Source of the DNA: Falsochrobactrum ovis
Lineage (GTDB): Bacteria; Pseudomonadota; Alphaproteobacteria; Rhizobiales; Rhizobiaceae
Length of the DNA stretch: 64,000 bases
Reading direction: 5' to 3'
NCBI RefSeq assembly: GCF_003259955.1
Contig: NZ_QLMK01000006.1
Span: 1-64,000 of the forward strand
This document shows positions 57,557 through 64,000 of the stretch, one piece after another; position 1 is the stretch's first letter, and each line of letters starts with the position of its first letter. A model generated the notes under the pieces. The model did not search any database. It was not told where the DNA came from and saw only the letters and a list, made by a program, of their open reading frames with translations. Position numbers and translations under genes: made by a program.

Positions 57557-58570
57557 ATGACTGAAATAACAAATAAAAATCGCAATTATCCTGATCATCG
57601 TTTTGCGGTGGCACCCATGCTCGACTGGTCAGATCGTCATTGCCGTTACCTTCACCGCCTATTTTCAAAGCGTGCATTGCTCTATACCGAGATGGTGGTG
57701 GCGGATGCTGCAATTTATGGCCCGCGTGAGAGGTTGCTCGGATTTGATAAGGCTGAACATCCTATCGCTTTGCAACTGGGCGGTTCTGATCCGATCAAGC
57801 TCAGTGAAGCAGCGCGTATCGGTGTGGATTTCGGTTATGACGAAATCAACCTCAATGTCGGCTGTCCCTCCGACCGGGTGCAATCGGGCACATTTGGCGC
57901 ATGTCTTATGCAAACGCCAGATGTGGTTGCGCGTTGCGTCGCCACTATGAAAGAGGCCGTTTCGGTTCCGGTTACCGTCAAATGCCGTATCGGTGTCGAC
58001 GATCAGGACCCGGAAATCGCGTTAGACGCCGTGGCGGATCAGGTTCTAGAAGCCGGTGCCGATGCGCTATGGGTGCATGCGCGCAAAGCTTGGTTGAAGG
58101 GGCTTTCACCCAAAGATAACCGCGATATTCCACCTTTGGATTATGATCGCGTCTATCGTTTAAAAGCGCGTTTGAATTCGCCATTCATTGGCATAAATGG
58201 CGGTATTTCTGATCTGAAGGAAGCGACCGTTCATCTCAACCACGTTGATGGCGTGATGCTGGGCCGTACCGCTTATCATAATCCAGCACTGCTTGCTGAC
58301 GTTGATCATCTTATCTATGGCGAGCCGCAAAAAGCGGTTGATATGGATGAAATCATTGACGCTATGTGCGAATATATCGACCGGCATATTGCGTCGGGTG
58401 GCAGAGTTACGCATGTCAGCCGCCATATGGTCGGGCTCTTTACCGGTCAGCCGGGGGCAAGGCGCTGGCGACAAATATTATCAACTGATGCAACCAAGCC
58501 CGGGGCGACGAGCGACGTGCTTCGTCAGGCTTATGCAATGGTGATGGAAGCCAGCAATGAATTGGCTTAG
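57557..58570 (+). CDS. dusA: tRNA-dihydrouridine(20/20a) synthase
   Basis: 337 residues. FMN-dependent reductase of the D-loop uridines in tRNA. Landmarks: FAVAPMLDWSDRHCRYLHRL, TEMVVADA, IALQLGGSDPIKLSEA, and NLNVGCPSDRVQSGTFGACL with the catalytic cysteine; phosphate-binding GINGGI. The length and the RYLHRLFSKRALLYTEM tract fit DusA over DusB. Its stop overlaps the convergent protease gene end (58567-58570). Confidence 0.92.
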   Translation: MTEITNKNRNYPDHRFAVAPMLDWSDRHCRYLHRLFSKRALLYTEMVVADAAIYGPRERLLGFDKAEHPIALQLGGSDPIKLSEAARIGVDFGYDEINLNVGCPSDRVQSGTFGACLMQTPDVVARCVATMKEAVSVPVTVKCRIGVDDQDPEIALDAVADQVLEAGADALWVHARKAWLKGLSPKDNRDIPPLDYDRVYRLKARLNSPFIGINGGISDLKEATVHLNHVDGVMLGRTAYHNPALLADVDHLIYGEPQKAVDMDEIIDAMCEYIDRHIASGGRVTHVSRHMVGLFTGQPGARRWRQILSTDATKPGATSDVLRQAYAMVMEASNELA

Positions 58571-59271
58571 TCAATCATAATGAGCTGATCGCCCCGGACG
58601 CTAAATCCGCCGAGCGTTTGTAAAAAGTTCATGCCAAGCAGGCTGCCATTCATCAGTCCTTCTTTGGTCACCATCGCACGAATATTGTTACGTTCTATGT
58701 CGCCAATCTGTAGCGATTGAATATTGATACTGGCAGCATGCGCCTTACCATTGGCGGTCATGATCGGCACCGAATAAGAAAGAACATCCGTATCAATGCC
58801 GGCTCGTTTGGCATCTTCAAGCGACAGCACCACCGATGAGGCACCAGTATCGACCAGAAAATGCACCCTTTTGCCGTTCACGCGTCCATTGACTTCAAAA
58901 TGGCCGTTCGGGGCTTTTGCCAAGGTAACCGTAAGAGCGCCGTCTGACGCCCGGCCCGAAATTGGGCTACCGGGAATAAGTCCCGCAGTGATGCGGCTAC
59001 CAACATCTTGAAGCTCATAGCGATATTGATAGGCTGCGACGAGGCTCAATACGATAACCGCCCACACCGCCATATTGCGCGCAAAATCGCCTAAGCGAAT
59101 ACCAGAGCCAAGCAGGCCCGCTGCTATAACAATGCCCAAAATCCCCAGATATGCCGCTTGACCGAAGGCATCATTGGCAAGGCCAAATGTTGTGCCTGCA
59201 TCATTATTGCTAATCAACAACAAGGCAACGACTGCTATTGCGGCTATCAATATCCAGAAAAATCGGCCCAT
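58567..59271 (-). CDS. TIGR02281-type membrane-anchored aspartic protease
   Basis: 234 residues. Three or so N-terminal membrane helices (residues about 3-20, 38-58, 68-85) followed by one retropepsin-like domain with VHFLVDTGASSVVLSLED and a C-terminal GMNFLQTLGGFSVRGDQL. Such clan AA proteins are single-domain and work as dimers; targets are unknown. The start shares a base with the end of the DUF1289 gene (59271), so the two are coupled. Confidence 0.87.
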   Translation of the reverse strand: MGRFFWILIAAIAVVALLLISNNDAGTTFGLANDAFGQAAYLGILGIVIAAGLLGSGIRLGDFARNMAVWAVIVLSLVAAYQYRYELQDVGSRITAGLIPGSPISGRASDGALTVTLAKAPNGHFEVNGRVNGKRVHFLVDTGASSVVLSLEDAKRAGIDTDVLSYSVPIMTANGKAHAASINIQSLQIGDIERNNIRAMVTKEGLMNGSLLGMNFLQTLGGFSVRGDQLIMID

Positions 59272-59462
59272 TAGCCTTCTTTCTTTTTCAATTGTTTATG
59301 GCGCTCCGAAAGTGTCGCTAGCACCGAGAGCTGTTCTTGATCGCTCATCGCTGACCAGCGGCCGATTTCGTCGAGTGAGCGGGCGCAGCCCAGACACAGC
59401 CCGGTCCGGTGATCTATGACACACACCATTATACAGGGTGATTCGATGGCCTTTTTATTCAT
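59271..59462 (-). CDS. DUF1289 protein
   Basis: 63 residues with four cysteines: ESPCIMVCVIDHRTGLCLGC. This is the Cx3C...Cx2C pattern of DUF1289, probably a zinc- or cluster-binding peptide, with a conserved W and basic tail. No function is established. Start ATG 59462 lies 20 bases after the cobS stop; the frame is open into cobS but not family-like there. The order cobS-DUF1289-protease suggests one transcript. Confidence 0.88.
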   Translation of the reverse strand: MNKKAIESPCIMVCVIDHRTGLCLGCARSLDEIGRWSAMSDQEQLSVLATLSERHKQLKKKEG

Positions 59463-59481
59463 AGGAAATAATGTGGCTGCC

Positions 59482-60264
59482 TCATAGTGCCGAAGCAACC
59501 CCAAGCAGAATGGCCAGTGCCACAAGCTGCTGAGCAGCGCCCAGAGTATCGCCGGTTTGTCCGCCGATCTTGGCCAAACATAATTTTGCAAAGCCATAGA
59601 GCAAGGCGAAGGCAAAAATTATCGCTTTGAATAGCGCGAAAACACCTCCCACCAGAAAAATTGTGGCGATCAAAATCCCAAATCCTATTGCTAACGCACA
59701 GAGAAGGGCTTCCCATTTTGGCGTACCAACATTATCAGCAACTCCGCCTGGGCGCGCCGATGGTAATCGATACCAAAGCATGAGCATTGCAGCGCGGCTT
59801 GCCGCTTCTGCCCCGATAAGCACCAGTATGGTCTGAAATACGCCAAAGCGTTGCAGAATCGCTGCCAACAATGACACTTTTAGGCCAATGAAAATGATGA
59901 GCGTAAGGGCCGCAAAGGTGCCGATGCGCGAATCTTTCATAATTTCAAGACGGCGTTCCGGTGTTGTAGCACCAAAAAAACCATCGGCAGTATCCCCAAG
60001 CCCGTCTTCGTGCAAGGCGCCCGTCATGGCGATCAGCGCTCCAACCGCAACGAAGCTGCAAGCAAGGGCGGGTAGGCCGAGATAATCACAAATGAAAAGC
60101 GCGATACCTGCTAGCGTCCCGAGAATTGCACCAGCAAGCGGAAAAGCCCGCACGCTCTCTTTTAAGGAATCGCTGGAGCCTTCGAACCATCTGGATGCCA
60201 GAGGCAGGCGGCTTAAAAAACCAAGAGACAGAATTGTGTCTCTTATGATGCTCGGCCGATGCAT
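59482..60264 (-). CDS. cobS: Adenosylcobinamide-GDP ribazoletransferase (cobalamin synthase)
   Basis: 260 residues with about six membrane helices. It joins adenosylcobinamide-GDP with alpha-ribazole in the last steps of vitamin B12 synthesis. Family motifs: [18 protein letters not shown] with the metal-binding acidic residues, and [15 protein letters not shown]. Divergent from cobT, which supplies alpha-ribazole phosphate. No cobalamin riboswitch is visible in the 135-base gap between them. Confidence 0.92.
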   Translation of the reverse strand: MHRPSIIRDTILSLGFLSRLPLASRWFEGSSDSLKESVRAFPLAGAILGTLAGIALFICDYLGLPALACSFVAVGALIAMTGALHEDGLGDTADGFFGATTPERRLEIMKDSRIGTFAALTLIIFIGLKVSLLAAILQRFGVFQTILVLIGAEAASRAAMLMLWYRLPSARPGGVADNVGTPKWEALLCALAIGFGILIATIFLVGGVFALFKAIIFAFALLYGFAKLCLAKIGGQTGDTLGAAQQLVALAILLGVASAL

Positions 60265-60399
60265 CTGTTTGCTCCATTCTATTCGCGCCCATCATATATA
60301 ATTTAGCGCGACGCAAAGGTGATTTGAAAAATTAGCCAACAGCTTATAGGACGAGCACAATAGATTTGCATCCTCCCTTGATTGATTGGACCAGACGAT

Positions 60400-61422
60400 A
60401 TGAGTGCCAGTGGCCTTCCTTTTGACGATTTCCGTGAACTTATCCGCAATCTTCCCGGCCCCGATCTTTCCGCGCAGGAAGCTGTTCGGGCGTGCGAAGC
60501 AACACTGACCAAGCCGCATGGCTCGCTTGGGCAGCTGGAGGAAATCGCTGTGTGGTTGGCTGGCTGGTCGGGCAAGCCTATTCCACAGATCAATCGCCCG
60601 CTGGTCGCAATTTTTGCTGGCAACCACGGAGTGACAGCCAAAAACATTACGCCATTTCCATCAAGCGTTACCGCTCAGATGGTCGAAAATTTTGCTTCCG
60701 GTGGTGCCGCAATCAACCAGATCTGCATCGCGCATGATTTGGGGCTTAAAGTTTTTGATCTGGCGTTGGAACACCCCACCGCAGACATAACCGAAGACGC
60801 CGCTATGGATGAGCGCAGCTGTGCTGCCACAATGGCATTTGGCATGGAAGGTATCGCTGGGGGTACGGATCTTCTGTGCATTGGCGAAATGGGAATCGGC
60901 AATACAACCATTGCAGCAGCCATTGCTTTGGCCCTGTTTGGCGGTTCGGCAGAAGATTGGGTCGGGCCGGGGGCCGGCTCTACAGGCGAGCTAATGGAAC
61001 GCAAGCTCGCAGCAGTTCGTGCCGCAGTGACGCTGCATCAGGCACATTTGAAAGATCCGTTGGAAGTGTTACGCCGGTTAGGCGGGCGAGAAGTTGCAGC
61101 CATGGCAGGCGCAATTCTCGCAGCTCGGATGGAAAAAATCCCTGTTATCCTTGATGGATTCGTTGCAACTTCTGCCGCCGCTATTCTTTATGCTGCCAAT
61201 CCAACAGCGCTTGATCATTGCTTGTTTGGCCATGTGTCCGCTGAACCAGGTCACCGCCTCCTTTTGGATAAAATGGGGAAAAAACCACTTCTAGATCTTG
61301 GCATGCGACTGGGCGAGGGCACCGGCGCAGCTTTGGCTGCCGGTATCGTGAAAGCCGCGGCGCTCTGTCATAGCGGCATGGCAACATTCGAGCAGCTCGG
61401 CATTCCTAATGCCGCAAAATAG
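60400..61422 (+). CDS. cobT: Nicotinate-nucleotide--dimethylbenzimidazole phosphoribosyltransferase
   Basis: 340 residues. Makes alpha-ribazole 5'-phosphate for B12. Family tracts: FAGNHGVTAKNITPFPSSVT, TDLLCIGEMGIGNTTIAAA, WVGPGAGSTGE and the C-terminal LGMRLGEGTGAALA with the catalytic glutamate. Start ATG 60400 (MSASGLPFDDFREL) matches relatives; a TTG at 60382 is open. A terminator follows. Confidence 0.95.
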   Translation: MSASGLPFDDFRELIRNLPGPDLSAQEAVRACEATLTKPHGSLGQLEEIAVWLAGWSGKPIPQINRPLVAIFAGNHGVTAKNITPFPSSVTAQMVENFASGGAAINQICIAHDLGLKVFDLALEHPTADITEDAAMDERSCAATMAFGMEGIAGGTDLLCIGEMGIGNTTIAAAIALALFGGSAEDWVGPGAGSTGELMERKLAAVRAAVTLHQAHLKDPLEVLRRLGGREVAAMAGAILAARMEKIPVILDGFVATSAAAILYAANPTALDHCLFGHVSAEPGHRLLLDKMGKKPLLDLGMRLGEGTGAALAAGIVKAAALCHSGMATFEQLGIPNAAK

Positions 61423-61435
61423 ATGCTTTAAAATA

Positions 61436-61464
61436 AGGCCCGGAGTGATCTCCGGGCTTTTTGT
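61436..61464 (+). terminator. Terminator after cobT
   Basis: GCCCGGAG-TGAT-CTCCGGGC then TTTTTGTT. It also overlaps the end of the convergent Lrp gene. Confidence 0.88.
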
Positions 61465-61943
61465 TAGTTGTTTTCCTTGTCGAGAAGCATGTAATCCAGC
61501 GGCAATTCCGTTGTATATTTGATCTGCTCCATGGCGAAAGAAGACGACACATCCTGGATTTCAATCTTGCTGATGAGACGTTTGTAAAAAGCGTCATAAG
61601 CAGCGATATCTGGCACCGCAACGCGCAGGAGATAGTCGACATCGCCACTCATGCGATAAAACTCAATAACTTCCGGGAACTCTTTCACGACCTCAGAAAA
61701 CCGCTTCAGCCATTCATTACTATGCGAACTGGTGCGCACAGAGACAAAAACCGTGACACGTGTGTTGATCCGCGCCGGATCAAGTATAGCAACCCGCCGT
61801 TTGATGACGCCATCTTCTTCAAGCTTTTGAATGCGCCGCCAGCACGGAGTGGTCGAAAGGCCCACTTTCCTGGCAATATCCGCTACTGCCAGTGTCGCGT
61901 CTTCCTGCAATAATCGCAGTATTTTCCTGTCGAGCCTGTCCAT
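61464..61943 (-). CDS. Lrp/AsnC family transcriptional regulator
   Basis: 159 residues. N-terminal helix-turn-helix (MDRLDRKILRLLQEDATLA, IARKVGLSTTPCWRRIQKLE) and C-terminal RAM ligand domain (FYRMSGDVDYLLRVAVPD). The Pro-Cys-Trp-Arg in the recognition helix is common in Lrp-type activators of amino-acid genes. It is not next to an obvious target; the divergent side is a 100-base gap before a UDG-like gene on the same strand. ATG 61943 is chosen; ATG 61952 is also possible. Confidence 0.9.
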   Translation of the reverse strand: MDRLDRKILRLLQEDATLAVADIARKVGLSTTPCWRRIQKLEEDGVIKRRVAILDPARINTRVTVFVSVRTSSHSNEWLKRFSEVVKEFPEVIEFYRMSGDVDYLLRVAVPDIAAYDAFYKRLISKIEIQDVSSSFAMEQIKYTTELPLDYMLLDKENN

Positions 61944-62070
61944 TGATCTCATTCCCAATTTTAGAAATCATTTCCCCAAATTTCAGGAGGTTTGAAACAG
62001 CATACCTTATGGGTCGGAATGATGTTAAATAACAGGAAGAAAATTCTATTGGAAGCTGGAAGGCTAAAAA

Positions 62071-62703
62071 TTATTTACTATTTTCCAATATGTGGCGGAT
62101 TTTTTGCTGAAGAACAGGAACAACTTCTGCGTTAAACCAAGGATTGCGCTTTAGCCAACCGCTATTGCGCCACGAGGGATGCGGAAGAGGGAATATGATC
62201 TGCCCCGCCTTATTGGGGGTGGCAATGAGGTCCTGCCAGTTCCGAACAGTGTCGGTCAGGCTTTTGTTCGGCCGATCTGGTAGATGATAGGCCAGTGCAT
62301 ATTGCCCAATCACCAGTATAATTTCGAGCTGCGGCATCGATGCGAAAACGCGATCATGCCAAATTTGGCGACATTCCCGCCGCGGCGGAAGATCTCCACC
62401 ATGCTTATCATAGCCGGGAAAGCAGAAGCCCATCGGAACAATTGCGAATAAGGACGGATCGTAAAATTCCTCGCGAGAGGTCCCCAGCCATTGCCGAAGC
62501 CTATCGCCCGACGGGTCATTAAACGGTACAGAGCTATTATGAACTCGAATGCCCGGCGCTTGGCCGCAAATTGCAATGCGGGCTTGGGTTGAAACAATGC
62601 AAACCGGATTAGGATCATGCGGCAAAGCCGGAAAGTGCTTCGGCTGGTCGCGGCATATACGGCAGGCCCGAATGGAGCGCTTGATCTCGCTCAAATCATC
62701 CAT
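62071..62703 (-). CDS. Uracil-DNA glycosylase superfamily protein
   Basis: 210 residues. UDG-fold marks: active-site ICGQAPGIRVHNSSVPFNDPSG and the C-terminal LPHPSWRNSGWLKRNPWF. It begins with a CxxC (RACRICRD) but lacks the other two cysteines of family 4 iron-sulfur enzymes in the standard places, so it belongs to the UDG-like group of unclear substrate. Uracil removal is plausible, not proven. ATG 62703 is used. Confidence 0.83.
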   Translation of the reverse strand: MDDLSEIKRSIRACRICRDQPKHFPALPHDPNPVCIVSTQARIAICGQAPGIRVHNSSVPFNDPSGDRLRQWLGTSREEFYDPSLFAIVPMGFCFPGYDKHGGDLPPRRECRQIWHDRVFASMPQLEIILVIGQYALAYHLPDRPNKSLTDTVRNWQDLIATPNKAGQIIFPLPHPSWRNSGWLKRNPWFNAEVVPVLQQKIRHILENSK

Positions 62704-62721
62704 AAATTCGCTTTCACTTCG

Positions 62722-63372
62722 CTAGCGGGATATTAGTTCCAGAATATGTGTCTTAATATAGTAAACCCATTTCGAAATTGCAGCGGAGAAGGATTCAGTT
62801 GAATCAATGCCTGGCTGACGATTTGCTTTATTCTGGGCGCGCCATTGAGAAGGGCGTTCGAATTCGCCACTCCACAATCCGCGCTTTGCTCGCCGCGCAA
62901 TAATTTCTTCATTGCGATAATCGCCATAAGAAAGCGCCCAGCCATTCTCCACAAGCCATGCATTTATATCTTTTTCCGATTTAAAACATCGGCCCAAATC
63001 ACGTTTATATCGGTCGGCGCCATCAATTTCGCACCGAATCACCGTGTTGCCGATTTCATTTTGAAGCGCTTTTTTAACTTCTCGACCGCAATCATATGGT
63101 TTCCCATCCCTATGGCAGGTCTGGTTAAGTTCAGCGGCATCGATTCCCAACAAACGTACATGTCGATTGCGTATTACCAATGTGTCGCCATCGATAATAC
63201 GCGGCGTACCCACGAGAGAATCGGTGGAATCTGATGAGGAGTCGAGGGCAAAAATTGCCGCAATCAAACCAGAAAAAATGAATAAAGTCAGTAAGATATC
63301 AAAGAGTTTTATATTTTTGATTGGGCGTTTTCTTCGATAATATTTTTGGCTAGTGCCGCGCACCCGTTTCAT
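62722..63372 (-). CDS. Thermonuclease family protein, membrane-anchored
   Basis: 216 residues. A basic cytoplasmic start, one membrane helix (about 25-44, LLTLFIFSGLIAAIFAL), then a staphylococcal-nuclease domain: PRIIDGDTLVIRNRHVRLLG, IDAAELNQTC, RYKRDLGRCF with the catalytic arginines, and WALSYGDYRNEE. A C-terminal extension (from about residue 175) has no known match. It would cleave nucleic acids in the periplasm. It lies 18 bases upstream of the UDG-like gene, so the two may be co-transcribed. Confidence 0.87.
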   Translation of the reverse strand: MKRVRGTSQKYYRRKRPIKNIKLFDILLTLFIFSGLIAAIFALDSSSDSTDSLVGTPRIIDGDTLVIRNRHVRLLGIDAAELNQTCHRDGKPYDCGREVKKALQNEIGNTVIRCEIDGADRYKRDLGRCFKSEKDINAWLVENGWALSYGDYRNEEIIARRAKRGLWSGEFERPSQWRAQNKANRQPGIDSTESFSAAISKWVYYIKTHILELISR

Positions 63373-63799
63373 TGAATAATCCTAAAAAGCACTTTTCTAT
63401 ATGGGCTAAAGCAATTTGACGCCAGCTAGCAACTATAGGGTGATTTAAACATAGAAAGTGAAGGTGGATTTTGTGGTGATTACGCAACAGTGGAACGCAA
63501 TGCGGTCGGTTTCTGCTCGGACAATGGTTTTTGCCCATTTCCCGCCACAAAGCAGCTCCACCCGTTATAGGCGAAAGATTTAGTAAGCGGGGATGTAATC
63601 TTGCGACGGATCAGGAAAGACAGACAAGGCGGATTTGCAAGTATTTTTCTTGTGAATAGCACTGAAAATGCTCGTTTCCCTGTTTTGATCGTGGACAAAG
63701 GAATAGCTTTTTTCAGTCAAATTCGCGACTTAGTCCTGTCTCAATGCCAAGTTATGATCCCGGTTAACCTATTCCTCTTTGTGAAAGACCAGCGTCGTG
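63373..63799. other. Intergenic region before the exoR-like gene
   Basis: About 430 bases with only short frames that do not look like proteins, including one that overlaps the ExoR start. I could not place a convincing promoter or hairpin. Confidence 0.45.
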
Positions 63800-64000
63800 A
63801 TGCGTAATCGCAGTTTTTCATACCCACTCATAGCGCTGGCGCTAGGACTTACAGTCATGTGTAACAGCGCCGGGGCTTTTGATTTGAAAGACGATACGGA
63901 AGAATCGCGCAGTCCGTTCGAGGTCTTCAAATTTGGTTTTTCTGCTTATAAAAACGGGCATAAGGATGAGGCGGTCAAAGCGCTTCGTTATGCAGCCGAT
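63800..64000 (+). CDS. exoR: ExoR-like periplasmic Sel1-repeat regulator (N-terminal part)
   Basis: The first 67 codons of a gene cut by the window edge. A signal peptide (YPLIALALGLTVMCNSAGA) is followed by FDLKDDTEESRSPFEVFKF and the start of a Sel1-type repeat (GFSAYKNGHKDEAVKALRYA). S. meliloti ExoR begins in the same way and is a periplasmic inhibitor of the ExoS/ChvI two-component system controlling exopolysaccharide and motility. A GTG in frame just before the ATG is an alternative start. The rest must be seen to confirm. Confidence 0.75.
   Translation, partial: MRNRSFSYPLIALALGLTVMCNSAGAFDLKDDTEESRSPFEVFKFGFSAYKNGHKDEAVKALRYAAD

Noticed and set aside
60265-60399. Possible cobalamin riboswitch between cobS and cobT
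   Set aside because: The gap is too short and I see no B12-box-like sequence.
63601-63807. Plus frame before the exoR-like gene
   Set aside because: No supporting ribosome site, and it overlaps the exoR start in another frame.

Overview
The window reads as a chromosomal segment of an alphaproteobacterium of the order Hyphomicrobiales, close to Brucella/Ochrobactrum. The evidence is the 14-gene nuo operon running into birA, RNase J, methylmalonyl-CoA epimerase, a DUF1467 protein, proS, lolCD and dnaE; the acpXL/KAS/KAS/adh/lpxXL cluster for very-long-chain acylation of lipid A; short ProRS; separate purS/purQ/purL; and an ExoR-like gene at the right end. Many proteins look near-identical to Brucella family members as I remember them. 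Base composition looks more balanced than in Brucella, so a sister genus is more likely than Brucella itself. Family calls rest on reading motifs, not on searches.

Layout. (1) 1-2641: the end of a prophage or phage remnant. It holds an endolysin-like tail, an overlapping Rz/Rz1 spanin pair, a 55-aa holin-like protein, an HTH-metallophosphoesterase, a dATP/dGTP diphosphohydrolase-like protein and an oppositely oriented unknown gene. It abuts the 3' end of a tRNA-Val gene, the usual geometry of a tRNA integration site. (2) 2877-4297: tRNA-Val (minus), tRNA-Asp (plus) and a long non-coding stretch with candidate promoters. (3) 4298-22959: nuoABCDEFGHIJKLMN (complex I), then birA, rnj, mce and DUF1467 on the same strand. 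(4) 23101-23251: a minus-strand small RNA candidate with promoter and terminator, in front of proS. (5) 23574-30827: proS, one LolC/E-type permease with LolD, a 28-codon membrane micro-gene and dnaE. (6) 30865-34178: a secreted unknown, rpsD, ttcA and an inositol-monophosphatase-family gene.

(7) 34222-42166, minus strand: Bcr/CflA exporter, Grx4-type glutaredoxin, BolA, purL, a lipoprotein, a glutathione transferase, purQ, purS and purC. (8) 42411-45295: F1-ATPase zeta inhibitor (DUF1476), an HpcH/HpaI aldolase, an RBBP9-type hydrolase and a two-domain VOC protein. (9) 45361-52382, minus strand: purB, rpe, then the very-long-chain lipid A cluster lpxXL, adh, two ketosynthase homologues and acpXL. 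(10) 52694-64000: aldose epimerase, a KdgK-type kinase, a DUF1045/phnM pair, a HAD phosphatase, a Dus enzyme, a TIGR02281-type aspartic protease, DUF1289, divergent cobS and cobT, an Lrp regulator, a UDG-like protein, a thermonuclease and the start of an exoR-like gene.

The most interesting system is the lipid A cluster. One ketosynthase keeps Cys-His-His. Its partner has lost the cysteine (Glu in its place) and the first histidine, as in the ketosynthase/chain-length-factor pairs of type II polyketide synthases. I infer a heterodimer that sets the C28 chain length on AcpXL. Other items worth a look are the proS-adjacent sRNA, the 28-aa protein, the NuoE C-terminal extension and the lysis cassette.
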